From the NCBI GenBank assembly GCA_047495785.1, contig JBLDXI010000054.1:1-64000 (forward strand): a stretch of 64,000 nt of DNA, read 5' to 3'. The notes under the pieces are model-generated. The model worked only from the letters and a program-made list of their open reading frames with translations, was not told the origin of the DNA and ran no database searches. The position numbers and the translations under genes were made by a program. Position 1 is the stretch's first letter. Every line of letters starts with the position of its first letter. The DNA is from Lepidodermella squamata (Eukaryota > Gastrotricha). Shown piece after piece: positions 38,090 through 48,942 of the stretch.

Positions 38090-39226
38090 TTATCGAAGCA
38101 AGTGCATGAAGACAACGATATAGAAAATCACTGTAGTAGCTAAAAGAAAGCTAAAAACAGCTATATCCACTGCGATGAAATACCGGCAATCATAACCACA
38201 AAACACAACTTTTCTTTCCGATTTGTCAGGTCTCAGAAAAATATAACCGCACATTATCGCCGCATATATCGCGCAGAAAGTCGCTAAAACAACAATACCG
38301 ATCAGATAGAACCCAGTTACAATGGGGCGGGGAGTAGCTGGAACCAAGGCTCCGAATTGGGCCTGCATAACCAGGATTGACAGCATGACAGAACACGCGA
38401 AAGATGGCCGTTCAGGCTCCGGGGCTGGGATGGCGAAAGACGCGAAAATTAGCGTATTCAATATGAAACTCGGGCAGAAAAGGTTTAAAACTATGAAATT
38501 TGCCTTTCGTTTCAGTGTAATTTTGATTGTCGCTTCGCTGAAAATGCCGATGTCAGCCACTGGCCGTGAAATCACCCAAGTTTCATTTCGAAGCATTTCC
38601 CAGTTTGAATTTGCTGGGATGACGTTATCTTCTGAAGTTTGAAAACTCATACTCACGATTTTGACAAACTTCTCAGGCCATCGACAGCCTATATAGACGT
38701 AGCAATTTTGCGTATCAAATGGAAATTTGAGGAGTTGTAGGTCGCAGAATGATGCGATTTTGCCGACGTAGGCGCCCACAAAAATCCCCTTTTTTGGCCT
38801 AACCATCAGCGTCCGAACTACATCAGGCGATGAATCCAGTACAATTTGAGTGTAGGAATTTCTCTGCGTCATAGAAGGAAACCACATGAGATTCTCTACC
38901 GGAACTTCGTACATTTCCTCGAGGTAACTAGGCCAGTTGTTAGCTTCATTGTTAGCGAAATCAGCCACGCATCTCACGACCCAAACCAGCTGAATAGCGC
39001 CGATGAATGTTAGAGTCTCGGCTACATCATTGATGCCTAAAAATCGGTCGATGTGACCTGTTATTGACACCTTCACCGGACGGCCGGATGCTTCATCGGG
39101 GGAATTTATGCCGGAGCTTATGTGACAGTTGCTTCGAAGCCTCTCCAAATGTGCAGCGTTACTTGGTTCCTCACCCAAAACTGGGGCGTTTAGGAAAATT
39201 GAAAATAGAACGATCCCAATAATCAT
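38090..39226 (-). CDS. Cys-loop ligand-gated ion channel subunit (subgroup C)
   Basis: 378 aa, ATG at 39226, signal peptide MIIGIVLFSIFLNAPVLG. N-terminal motif SGINSPDEASG; extra Cys C34/C86; Cys-loop C161-C175 (CDLQLLKFPFDTQNC); M1 LNLFCPSFILNTLIF; M2 after PAPEPERPSF, where the invariant D-R becomes E-R, so the -1' residue stays acidic; VPATPRP linker; M3; about 20-residue loop; M4. Intronless and complete. Confidence 0.9.
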   Translation of the reverse strand: MIIGIVLFSIFLNAPVLGEEPSNAAHLERLRSNCHISSGINSPDEASGRPVKVSITGHIDRFLGINDVAETLTFIGAIQLVWVVRCVADFANNEANNWPSYLEEMYEVPVENLMWFPSMTQRNSYTQIVLDSSPDVVRTLMVRPKKGIFVGAYVGKIASFCDLQLLKFPFDTQNCYVYIGCRWPEKFVKIVSMSFQTSEDNVIPANSNWEMLRNETWVISRPVADIGIFSEATIKITLKRKANFIVLNLFCPSFILNTLIFASFAIPAPEPERPSFACSVMLSILVMQAQFGALVPATPRPIVTGFYLIGIVVLATFCAIYAAIMCGYIFLRPDKSERKVVFCGYDCRYFIAVDIAVFSFLLATTVIFYIVVFMHLLR

Positions 39227-39462
39227 GACTATCAGCTTTAGCTTTAATGCACTAACATCAGCTGTATTTTACCAATAAGTGCAATTATCTGATATTATTT
39301 ACATATGCATTAGCGACGATTTCCTGTTTTGATTAGCAGCGAATTTAATATGTTTTTTTTCTGCCATATTTGTATTTGGGGACCTATCCGGTCATTTTTG
39401 CGTAAACAAAAGTGATTTCGTTAGATGATCGCGCATTTATAATTTTTTTGCTTTAGAATGAT

Positions 39463-40414
39463 ATGAACGCAAGCTCAATCGACATGCCTCTCAATCTGGA
39501 CGCTATCGATGTTATGAACAGCATACACCTGCTGCTAATCCTGCTTGCAAACTCCGGCAAGTCGCAACCAGTCAAAGTAGAGCAAGTGAGTTCAACTTTC
39601 AAATTAAGCTATTCAACAATTTCGCTCCATATTTGAGACAAGTTTCTCTAGTTATCCGTCACAGGAATTCGAAATGTTAGGCTACTCACATTGGGTGTAT
39701 GGAGTAGCTTATGATTTGATATGATTGGTGGTGAAATAATTTTAGAATCAAATGAAACAGTGCCTTCAGGCTTATGGATTGAGTAAAGATTTCCATGTTA
39801 GCTTAAATTCACTCATTTTCTATAGGGATTTTGTGGACCTCTGCCGATGATTCCAAATGGATATCTTAGCCCTGGAAACATCACCTTCGGCGCTGAAAGA
39901 ATTGTTTTCTGCCGACCTGGTTTCACGCTTCAAGGCGAAGTCCTAATCGCCTGTATGCTGAGTGGCCACTGGAGTACTCCCGGCACGTGTGTCAGAAGAG
40001 AAGACAGAGATGAGCCGATTATAAGAGGTAATACCTAGTCCTAATTAGATTCTAATATTGGGTCTCTTTATGCATCAGCAAATATCAATCTTAAATCGAC
40101 CGATCCTGCCTCTGATATGCTCTCGAGTCCAATTTTGCTCAACATCAACACCACGGAGAAAACGACGCAAATGTGGCGCCAGCTCAATATACCAGGTAAT
40201 TTCGCCCATCAAACTCAGATTTTGCTAACATTTTTTTCCAGCTCAACTATTGCTGGAGAGTTTGAAACCCGAGCGACCAAAGGAGACGACTAGAATTGCT
40301 ACAACTGAGCTGTTCATCGTTACTGGTTCTATAATCATCATAATCACTATAATTCTTGTCTTGCTACTTATGATGTGGTGTTATTTCCCGCAAGCTTGTG
40401 CTGGTTGTATGTAG
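39463..40414 (+). CDS. Sushi/CCP-domain single-pass membrane protein (4 exons)
   Basis: Reconstructed exons 39463-39585, 39826-40027, 40079-40195 and 40242-40414; introns 240, 51 and 46 nt with GTGAGT, GTAATA and GTAATT donors; all phases agree, giving 204 aa. Exon 1 has a hydrophobic core (IHLLLILLANS), perhaps a signal peptide with a long n-region, or initiation may use the internal Met before it. Exon 2 is one complement-control (sushi) module: CGPLPMIPNG...FCRPGF...ACMLSGHWS...C, with four cysteines. Exon 4 adds a juxtamembrane stretch, a transmembrane helix (LFIVTGSIIIIITIILVLLL) and a short Cys-rich tail. AATAAA at 40418. A surface adhesion or receptor-assembly role is possible, since CCP proteins cluster acetylcholine receptors in nematodes, but that is inference. 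Confidence 0.72.
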
Positions 40415-40671
40415 GCGAATAAAGATGCACATAAGCCTGTATGTCTCAGAACAGTGCTTCCTGTCACATTGTTTGGTAAACACGTGGCCTCAATTTCCTC
40501 AAGTAGGCCAGGGTCCTTTCATAATGCATAAGATTTGCACACCTATCAGGCTACGCTGCTCCGAGAACAAACAATGGACGCTTTTTACTTTGACGCGTAG
40601 GCCACGAGCCAAAAAATATCAAGATAGTCTGGATTATCATTTTATAGCGAGAACTTTCAGCCCTTAGAAAT

Positions 40672-40967
40672 ATGGCAGAAAAATCAGGTAAAATTCATAT
40701 TTTTCAAAATTCTCCATAGCCATGTTTTTCATTGAAGATACAGCTGCGATGTTGCTGGATATCGAGCGAGATCGGCAGAAGCAGGCGCATCGATTTTTCT
40801 GCCTGGTCGGAACTACGATCGGATGTTTGCTCGGAGTTATGCTGATCGGAGGCCTCTCTGCGATTATAGTTTACCTATTTTCAACGAACGTTTTGCAGAA
40901 AGAGTGCAGATCTTGCATGAATCTGAGTGGATCGATAACTTTATTCAATAAAAAATTGCCAAAATAA
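40672..40967 (+). CDS. Small single-pass membrane protein (2 exons)
   Basis: Exon 1 40672-40687 (MAEKS) and exon 2 40720-40967, joined by a 32-nt GTAAAA...CATAG intron in phase 1; 87 aa. If the very short intron is not real, the ATG at 40722 gives 81 aa. A charged N-terminal helix (IERDRQKQAHR), one transmembrane helix (about 37-62, FFCLVGTTIGCLLGVMLIGGLSAIIVYLF) with glycine spacing, and a short CRSC-containing outer or luminal tail. AATAAA overlaps the stop. Family unknown. Same strand as the sushi gene, 258 bp downstream. Confidence 0.5.
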
Positions 40968-41405
40968 AATGTAATAAAATTTGACATTATTCAGGCTTAG
41001 GAGTTCGTATGCGTGGAATGAAATACAGAAAGGATACTTTCCACTGCCCTTTCCTCCTAACCCAGAGAGCGAAGTAGGAGAGCAGAACTGGTAAGGATAA
41101 CAAAAATCGTCATTAAGGTCTTCTATGGTCTTTGCCTAATGGGCAAATAGTAAAGGCGACTTACTATAGAGATGTAAGTGCGAGATTTTCCGCGACATTA
41201 GCGCATTGTTAACCTTGAAAAGATTCTAGCTACTAACTTGAATGAGTGAAGCAGTATTCTGGTAACAACTTGAGGGAGGAAAGCAAAAAATATCCCCGAA
41301 ACCAACAGAAGTTTCGGAAACTGTTTTACACCAGCAAGGGCTTTAGACAAACAAAAATGGCAACAACCGAATATTGAAGTTTTTCACGCTATTGTAGCTA
41401 TAATA
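40968..41405. other. Gap, no gene seen
   Basis: Convergent gap between the small membrane-protein gene and the 41406 receptor. The GCTATAATACTA box next to the receptor stop recurs at 43490, showing duplicated 3' flanks. No gene. Confidence 0.4.
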
Positions 41406-42587
41406 CTAAAACAGCTGCAAAAGGATGATACCAATCAGGACATATGACGCTAAATACGCGATAAATGTGAGTGAAAAGACGAATGCGTCAACAGCGAAAT
41501 AGAAAGATATTGTTTTACCGAGAATCGTAAACTTTCTACCAGCGATTTCAGGCAACAAAGCGATAAATCCGCACATCATGGATTCGTATATAACACACAG
41601 TGTGGCAAGAACAGCGTGTGATAGGCAGAAAATGCCCGCAATCATCGGTTTTGGGGTTTTTGGTAAATAAGCTTGAAGATTTTCTTGCAGAAAGAAAATA
41701 CCCAACATAACCGTACAAGCGAATACAGGCCGGTCTGGAACCTCGGCCGGGATGAGAAATGACGAAAGAATCAATACTGCAAGAAGCACACTTGGCCCGA
41801 AAAGGTATGTCAAGAAATAATCAGGTTTCCGCTTAAATACGAAGCTGAAAGTAGCACCTGAAAAATTGGTCCAATAGCTAAATTGCAGAGGGCCAATTGC
41901 CACTGATCGTTGCGAAGTGTCATGCTCCCAGCCGGAGTTCTCCTTCATAAATGGAGTGTCGTAATAATCATACGGAGAGAACCGAGCAACGCCGATTTTG
42001 GAGAACACGTCACCTTGCAATAGAGCAAATTCGATATTGCACGTCTGCTTATCAAAAGGGAAGTGCGTCAGGTTTAAATTGCAGTAGGACGCAAATTTCC
42101 CTGTCAGGCCAAATGTTACGCTGCCATGCATGACGTCCACGAGTGTTTGTCGAAAAAAGCCTTCCGCCATCGCTGGGCTGCTGACCGAATTTTCATGGGA
42201 CAAGGTTGGATACCAGTACTGGCTCGGGTCTTCCTTGGACAGGTAATAGATGGTAGGCGGCCATTCGATGTTACCATTACACGATACATTACGGTAGAGA
42301 TCGGCAATGCACCTTGATTCATAGGTGATTAATAGTGAAGCGGAAATAGTGAAAGTTTCAGACACGTCATTAATTTCTGTTAAAAGTTTAGGTTGTAGAT
42401 CCAGGGTAATTAGAGTGGGCTTTCCCTCAAATTCAGTCGGCGAATTGACTGTCGGGCCTATCCTGCAGTTGCTTAAAATCGTTGTAGATGGATTGAACTT
42501 CGGAATGCAGTCAGCGATGGCTGGTACAGAAAAGGCATTTTGCAACATGCAAAATTTGAGAAATGCTTGGAAAATCGAAATAATCAT
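41406..42587 (-). CDS. Cys-loop ligand-gated ion channel subunit (subgroup A)
   Basis: 393 aa, ATG at 42587. Signal peptide MIISIFQAFLKFCMLQNAFS. Very close to the 43498 gene next door through M1-M4, diverging most in the first 100 residues and around the SYWTNFSGATF loop. Cys-loop CNLNLTHFPFDKQTC; MKENSGWEHD; M2 after AEVPDR; LPKTPKP; short loop EIAGRKFTILGK; M4. One extra Cys lies in the VSCNGNIEWP stretch. Intronless and intact. Part of a tandem of at least three (41406, 43498, 45276). Confidence 0.9.
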   Translation of the reverse strand: MIISIFQAFLKFCMLQNAFSVPAIADCIPKFNPSTTILSNCRIGPTVNSPTEFEGKPTLITLDLQPKLLTEINDVSETFTISASLLITYESRCIADLYRNVSCNGNIEWPPTIYYLSKEDPSQYWYPTLSHENSVSSPAMAEGFFRQTLVDVMHGSVTFGLTGKFASYCNLNLTHFPFDKQTCNIEFALLQGDVFSKIGVARFSPYDYYDTPFMKENSGWEHDTSQRSVAIGPLQFSYWTNFSGATFSFVFKRKPDYFLTYLFGPSVLLAVLILSSFLIPAEVPDRPVFACTVMLGIFFLQENLQAYLPKTPKPMIAGIFCLSHAVLATLCVIYESMMCGFIALLPEIAGRKFTILGKTISFYFAVDAFVFSLTFIAYLASYVLIGIILLQLF

Positions 42588-43497
42588 GATAGTGGAATAT
42601 CACCTACTGGCAGAAACGCTGCCAGATAACATTTGTATGAGATTTATTCGAAGCCCTCGAATGCAATTTCCTGTACGATGCATCACAAAGCATCAATCGT
42701 TGTACAGCAAGCAAATATAGAACAAAAATGTGCGAACAGTTTCTTTAACAAATACAGCAAACACGGACTCGCAGACTCTAGAACTCTCTAGAACTCTAGA
42801 ACGGACTCTAGAAGGTTGACGAAGCAAATGCGGTACTGGCAACCTTCGCCGATTGGTACCGACCCCAAGGGCGACCAATTGAGATGGATTGATGGAATAA
42901 AACAACATTTAAATACAATTGGAACTACTGATTTGGAGGAGGCCGACGCCCAGGCTCAGGATAGAATTAGTTGGCGGCACAAAATTCATAGCTATTTCGG
43001 CTGATTTAAACATATTTATTTTTACTTTGGACTTTGAACGGACAATCATGATCGGCGGCTTGCTACCTGGCCCTCCCCCGACACTCGGTTCGTCTAGCGT
43101 GGATAAAAATAAACACTGCGCTAGGCGGGCTGGGTATACACCAGGGTGAATTTTATTGTATACTTGTTCACATGAGAATCAACATATTGTTCATATTCAT
43201 TACGTAGATGCCAGCCGCCAATCGGCACATCATTACGATTACCCAGGCCCATAGTCACTTCATTCTACGTTCTTGGAGTTATAATGTTTGCCATGGGATG
43301 CTCAACCTATGCAGCAATTATGTGTGGCTTGAACGTCTGAAGAATTCTCTAGCGGAAACATGAGGTGGAAAAGCAGAAACTATCCTCAAAAAATGACAGA
43401 ACTCTTAAAAAATTAGCCGGGTTTTATAGGTTTTATCAAAGAAAGGAGGCAACATCCGAAGGTGGAACAAGTTTTTAACGCTCGCATAGCTATAATA
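42588..43497. other. Gap with a receptor relic
   Basis: Upstream flank of the 41406 gene, resembling the flanks at 44680-44800 and 46430-46500 (CTACTGG...GCC...GATAAC blocks), so flanks were duplicated with the genes. TCTAGAACTCTAGAA repeats lie near 42778-42805. See the separate entry for the relic at 43243-43332. No gene. Confidence 0.45.
43243..43332 (+). pseudogene. Cys-loop receptor M3 relic (subgroup B)
   Basis: About 90 bp on plus match the M2-M3 linker and M3 of subgroup B (compare 52911-52993): PIVTSFYVLGVIMFAMGCSTY and on to AAIMCG, then a stop. Nothing else of the gene remains nearby. It lies between two subgroup A genes on the opposite strand, evidence for a lost subgroup B copy. 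Confidence 0.75.
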
Positions 43498-44679
43498 CTA
43501 GAACAGCTGCAACAGGACGATACCAATCAGCACATACGACGCTAAATACGCAACAAATGTTAGTGAAAAGACTACAACGTCAACAGCAAAAGAGAGAGTT
43601 ATTGTCTTCTCGATAATCGAAAGCTTTGTGCCCGCGATTTCTGGGAATGAAGCGATAAATCCGCACATCATGGATTCGTATATGACACACAGTGTAGCGA
43701 GAACGCTTTGTGATAGGCTAAAGATGCCCGCCGCCATCGGCTTAGGGGTCTTCGGTAAATAAGCTTGGAGATTTTCTTGCAGAAAGAAAATAGCCAACAT
43801 AACCGTACAAGCGAATACAGGCCGATCTGGAACCTCGGCAGGGATGAGAAATGACGAAAGAATCAATACTGCAAGAAGCACACTTGGCCCGAAAAGGTAT
43901 GTCAAGAAATAATCAGGTTTCCGCTTAAATCCGAAGCTGAAAGTAGCCCTTGAAAAATTGGCCCATGGGCCAAAACTCAGAACACCAAATGTGGCGGTTC
44001 GCTGCGAGATATCATGCTCCCAGCCGGAGTTCTCCTTCATAAATGGAGTATCGTAATATTCATACGGAAAGAAGAAGGCAACGCCGATTTTTGAGTACAC
44101 GTCACCTTGTAGTAAAGCGAATTCGATATTACACGTCTGCTTATCGAAAGGGAAGTAGGTCAGGTCTAAATTGCAATAGGACGCAAATTTCCCCGTCAAG
44201 TCAAATGAGACAAGTCCCGTCGTCACGTTTACGAAGGTTTGTCGAAAAAAACCTTCTACAATCGCTGGGCTGCCGACCGAATTTTCATGGGACAAGGTTG
44301 GATACCAGTACTGGCTCGGGTCTTCCTTGGACAGGTAATCGATGGCAGGCGGCCATTCGACGCTACCATTGTACGATACATTACGATAGAGATCGGCAAT
44401 GCATTTTGATTCATAGTTGATCAAGAGTGAAGCGGAAATAGTGAAAGTTTCAGAGACATCGTCGATTTCTGCTAATAGTTTTGGTTGTAGTGCTAGCCAA
44501 ATTAGAGTTGGCTGCCTTTCTAATTCAGTCGGCGAATTGACTGTCGGTCCTATTCTACAGTTGCTCAGGATCGTTGCTGTTGGATTGAACGTCCGAATAC
44601 TGTCGCTGTTAGCTAGTATAGCAAAGGCATTTTGCAACATGTAAATGATGTGATATGGTTGAAAAAACGAACTAGCCAT
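43498..44679 (-). CDS. Cys-loop ligand-gated ion channel subunit (subgroup A)
   Basis: 393 aa from the ATG at 44679, aligned with the 25868 start; upstream codons open only from a TTG. Signal peptide MASSFFQPYHIIYMLQNAFA. C41/C93-equivalent extra cysteines, Cys-loop CNLDLTYFPFDKQTC, MKENSGWEHD, M1 YLFGPSVLLAVLIL, M2 after AEVPDR, LPKTPKP, M3 with ESMMCGF, loop EIAGTKLSIIEK, M4. Intronless, intact. Sister of the 41406 gene by tandem duplication of about 2.1 kb including flanks. Confidence 0.9.
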   Translation of the reverse strand: MASSFFQPYHIIYMLQNAFAILANSDSIRTFNPTATILSNCRIGPTVNSPTELERQPTLIWLALQPKLLAEIDDVSETFTISASLLINYESKCIADLYRNVSYNGSVEWPPAIDYLSKEDPSQYWYPTLSHENSVGSPAIVEGFFRQTFVNVTTGLVSFDLTGKFASYCNLDLTYFPFDKQTCNIEFALLQGDVYSKIGVAFFFPYEYYDTPFMKENSGWEHDISQRTATFGVLSFGPWANFSRATFSFGFKRKPDYFLTYLFGPSVLLAVLILSSFLIPAEVPDRPVFACTVMLAIFFLQENLQAYLPKTPKPMAAGIFSLSQSVLATLCVIYESMMCGFIASFPEIAGTKLSIIEKTITLSFAVDVVVFSLTFVAYLASYVLIGIVLLQLF

Positions 44680-45275
44680 GCTATTGTCATTGCAACTACT
44701 GGAAGGAAAGTTGCCTGATAACAATTTAGTTGAGATTTTTATTAGATTTTTTGCAAGCTTGCCAGCGGCAATTTCCTCTCAGATGTATCATGAAGCCTCA
44801 ATCGTCGATATCGTTTGCATTTATACAATTTTCTGATACATGTTGAGTTATATGGGAAATACACTGGCTTATTAATACGTATCAGCATTGGTTTATTGAA
44901 AAATCCAGGTTTCGTCTATCCGCTTATCTGGGCTCGTTATAATTTGTTTCAGGCGTGGATTAGTTTTTCAACGCTTAAAACTATTCGAAACTAAACTATT
45001 CGATCTGAACCAAAGAGCGAAGTACCGCTTGGGATGATCAGTTCAATAAGTCGGCAATGTGACTTCAGTCAAAGACTAAAGGGGGACCCTTACTTCGATA
45101 TTCCTTATCATTACCAGTTCTGCTGTCCTACTTTACTCTCTGAACTGAACAATAGATTCACAAAAGGAATGTGACGAGTTGCAGAAGAAGGTTGAAGAAG
45201 GATTAAACAGTGGCACAGCAAACTAATGCAAAGAATGGTCAATTGTTTCAACGGTTGAATTGTATGAACAATTTA
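44680..45275. other. Gap, no gene seen
   Basis: Duplicated 5' flank of the 43498 gene (CTACTGGAAGGAAAG... near 44695) and 3' flank of the pseudogene. AT-rich, no ORF of note. Confidence 0.4.
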
Positions 45276-46322
45276 TTAGAAAATCTGTAACAGAATTACA
45301 CCAATGAGCACATTCGGGAGTAAATACGCTATGAAGCTGAATGAGAAGCTGACTACGCCGACAACCATGTAACAGCATATTGTCTTATACTCTTATACTT
45401 TTAGAGATCTTATACTTTTTACTGGCGATGTCTGGCAACAATGTGATGAATCCACACATCATGGATTCGTAAATGACGCACAGCGTTGCTAGAATGGCTT
45501 GAGACAAACTGGAAATTCCCGCAACCATCGGTTTCGGGGTTTTAGGCAAGTAAGCCTGTAGGTTTTCTTGAAGAACAAAAATAGCCAACATAACTGTACA
45601 AGCAAAAACAGGCCGATCTGGAACCTCGGCAGGGATGAGAAACGACGACAAAATCAGTATCCCAAGGAGCAGACTCGGAGCGTACAGATACGTCAAGAAA
45701 TATTGTGGTTTTCTTTTGAATGTAAAGCTGAAAATGGCCTTTGAAAAATTGGTAGACGAGTCGAATTTCAGAGGGCCAAATGTCACGGATCGCTGTGAAA
45801 TGTCATGATCCCAGCCGGAGTTCTCCTTTAGGAACGTTGCATCATTAGGATGGAACAGTGCATCAGAGATTCCTGTGTAAGCTGTGCTTTGCATTACAAC
45901 GAATTCGATTCGGCACACTTGCGAATCGAAAGGGAAATAGGTCATGTCCAAATTACAGTAGGACGTAAATTTTCCAGTCAAGACAAAATAACGCCAAAAT
46001 CGAGTTGTACAACGACAGTTCTATAAATTCCTTCAACCATCGCCGGGCTGCCAATTGCATTTTCGTGAAATATAGCGGGAAACCAGTACTGGTTTGGATC
46101 CTCCATGGACAGATAATAAATCGCAGAAGGCCATTCGACGCTGCCATTACGGGACACATTGCGGAACAAATCAGCGATACATTTCAAAATAGCGATACAA
46201 ATACTGTCATTGCTGGCTGGTACAGCCAAGGCACTATGAATCACGTGATAGATCAGAAACGCGGCAACATTTGCAGTTGTCATAACAGCGGAAAGGTAGT
46301 TTTTCGAAGCTAGGTTGCACAT
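45276..46322 (-). pseudogene. Cys-loop receptor pseudogene with deletion and two frameshifts (subgroup A)
   Basis: Three lesions. About 55 codons of the N-terminal ectodomain are deleted: the sequence jumps from NDSIC near the signal peptide to KCIADLF. A one-base loss just before the Cys-loop (about 45978) splits the frame. A small duplication of AGTATAAGA units (about 45384-45412) before M4 shifts it again, leaving M4 open in another frame to 45276. Between the breaks CNLDMTYFPFDSQVC, M1, M2 (AEVPDR) and M3 are well preserved. Multiple independent lesions make this a true pseudogene rather than an assembly artefact. Confidence 0.88.
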
Positions 46323-46342
46323 TTTTCAGCAAGATTCGTTAT

Positions 46343-46472
46343 TTGTCATTCCTGCCATTGCTGGCCAATGCATCTCGCAACATGTAAATGATGCGCTATG
46401 CTCGAAAAATCATGGCAGTGAAACATCAACTACTGGAAGAAAAATCGTTACCAGGCAGTTTCCTGCAGGCAG
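46343..46472 (-). pseudogene. 5' relic of a subgroup A receptor
   Basis: Matches the signal-peptide and leader region of the 43498 gene (compare 44600-44710): the run CGCAACATGTAAATGATG, then CTACTGGAAG, in the same order and orientation. No downstream coding sequence follows before the 45276 pseudogene, so it is the stub of a further tandem copy. Confidence 0.6.
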
Positions 46473-47368
46473 AGTGGGATTGTAATCTCGTCGAATCCAA
46501 TTTCCTCCCCGGTTCATCCCAATGCATATAAATCTTTAATATTTGCAATATTGCACCGAATTGTCTGCTGATATTCAGTTGCTGAGCCTCGTGCTTGCGT
46601 GATACATCCAAATAAGCAACTAAGCAAGGCGTTTATTGACGATTCAACCGCAGCTATTAATGGCGATAGTGCTCAATGGAAGAGCCCTCTACTTGTAAGC
46701 CGTTTTGAGTACTGTTCCGGTGTTGCATGCGAGATAATTTTTTCATCCATTTTTCATGTTTAAGACGAACTAAAGAGTGGGAATCGGGCGTCGGCTATGA
46801 AAAAGGAGAAACAAAAGTTTGGTGGGTGAAAATACTTGACCGCAATGCCGGCCAACATTGGAACAGTCTGAATTTGCCGACCGGCTGAGAGTCCCGATTT
46901 CTTGAAATTCATTTCGTTCAACGTCCAACTACACTGCTACGATTTTCGCTGGCATTATACGAGTTCGTTATAACGATTCTGCACTTTATCTTTTCTAAGG
47001 TTGAGGGCTGACCGATAGAATTCCTTTTCCTCGACTGAATTTTGAACCCAGCCCTGAGAAATTCATAGTGCAGGCATTTAACTTATTGTCAAGCGTGTTT
47101 GTGATGGTAAACTAAAAAAACCCAAACCAAAGCCATTGCTCTGTTAGAATTTGCGTGCTATTATACTAGCTAAAATACTATGACATCTTTTTATGAATCA
47201 TGCTCAATGTGGTTATCGGCACCGACCGTGCGTTTGGCATAATAATTTACAAACTATGCGTTGAGAGCAATAAAAACGACTCCGCTCGTGTTATTAAAAG
47301 TATATTCAGCTATTCTCAACTGTCATTCCAATTTCACGTTACACTTTCAGAGTTCAGCTCTACAGAGA
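46473..47368. other. Gap, no gene seen
   Basis: Intergenic sequence between the receptor relics and the ankyrin gene. Short plus frames at 47200-47479 are largely the antecedent and overlap of the ankyrin first exon. Nothing else recognised. Confidence 0.4.
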
Positions 47369-48853
47369 ATGCGACCAATCTTATTTTTATGTACGGTTTC
47401 AGTAGCGTTTGCTGATATCGATTTCAACAATGTGAGATATAGATCTTGTAAAAAGTGTGCGTCGAATTCCTTAGTTTAGGTTCTCAAACGCGCAATTGAT
47501 AATCGCCAACTTTCAACTGTCCGACAATTGCTGGCAAGTGGAGTTGTCAGCGCAAATGCGAGCTTAGAAATGAGCAGGAAAAGCCTAGTCATCCCTGCGC
47601 TAATCCATGCTGCTCAGGTGAAAATTTACCATGAATTCGATAAACAGAAATAGTATAATTGTTTTACCCTACAGGCAGGATATTACGAAATGGTACGCCT
47701 TCTTCTCGAAAATGGAGCCGATGTAGACGCAAAAATTGAACGAGAGACTGAGTTCAGCTTCGCCAGTCAAACAACCGCCTTACACGTGGCGGCTTACTCC
47801 GGCCAACTCGACATTGCTCGGCTCTTAGCTGAGAAATTCACCGCTAACGTGTCAGCAATCGATGCGAATGGCAATTCCGCTATGATGTCCCTCTTCCAAA
47901 CAACGATACCTAATCATCTGCTTTGGTCGTATGTCTCACTGGCAGTTTATCTTCCCGACGAATTGCCGGATAGAAGAGACGTGAAGGGACAATGTGCCCT
48001 GCACCTTGCAAGTCAGATCAGCACAACTGATCCAATGCCCTTTGTTCGGCACTTGGTTGAAAGCCGTAAACTCGACGTAGACGCTAGAGACAACAACGGA
48101 GATACTCCTCTTCTGATTGCAGCCAGGACTGGTAGTTCGCTCAGCCTGGCTCGTTACCTTGTTGAGAAGGGAGCTGATACTAAGGCCGTGAATAACGCCG
48201 GAGAAAATTTGCTACTAAGCGCGTGCAAAGCCGGAAGCAAACGCCGAGGTCTCGATTTTATCAAATTCGCCATTGAAGTCGGTGGCAATAACGTAAATTC
48301 CGTGGCTGATGGTAAGCGTTGTGACTACCTGATCGTCAACTCAAATCCCCTGTATATGACCAATCCAAATGATGGATATCGGATCCGAGCTGTGAGATAC
48401 CTAGTTAGTAAGGGGTTCGATCTTAACCCTCGCGGCGTAGATTCCCCGCTGATGGTCGCAGCCAGGATGGATTCGTTACGATATTTGAACGCCCTGCTTG
48501 ATATGGGGGCGGATGTGAACGTGACCAATCCCGCGGGAAAGACGGCGCTGGATTTCGCACGGGAGAAGAACTATCGTGGCAACGTTGCAAGTCTACTGCG
48601 TCTTAAAGCTGTTGCAGGCCAAAATTTGACAGGAGTTTCTACTATTACTACACCTGGACGAACTACTACCCGATCGATGATGATGTCAACTGGGAAAATC
48701 GCGGTTGCATCTGGCCGGAGACTTGAGTTCTTTTCAGATGATGCACTCGAAGCTGCCGTAATTTCATTGGGCGGCCCGAAGTTGAATGTCAGAAATTGGG
48801 ATCGCAGAAGCAACCTGACTGGTAATGTTGAAGTCAGACCTACCTATAGATAA
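47369..48853 (+). CDS. Ankyrin-repeat protein with predicted signal peptide (3 exons)
   Basis: Exons 47369-47431, 47480-47617 and 47675-48853; introns 48 and 57 nt, both phase 0 (donors GTGAGA and GTGAAA); 459 aa. Exon 1 is MRPILFLCTVSVAFA plus a short acidic stretch, a convincing signal peptide. Exons 2-3 give about 8 ankyrin repeats: LSTVRQLLASGV, YYEMVRLLLENGADV, TTALHVAAYSGQLDIARLL, QCALHLASQ, DTPLLIAARTGS, then a diverged pair, SPLMVAARMDSLRYL and KTALDFAREKNY. The C-terminal 100 residues are Thr/Arg-rich without motif. A secreted or ER-targeted ankyrin protein is unusual. Possibly fused with the 48943 ORF. Confidence 0.72.
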
Positions 48854-48942
48854 TCGGATCAATCAGCAGCAAGCAACCCTAGATGAGGTTTGTTTGTTTT
48901 AGACAAGTCCCTAATTCCTGATTTTAACTCATTTCCTATCAG

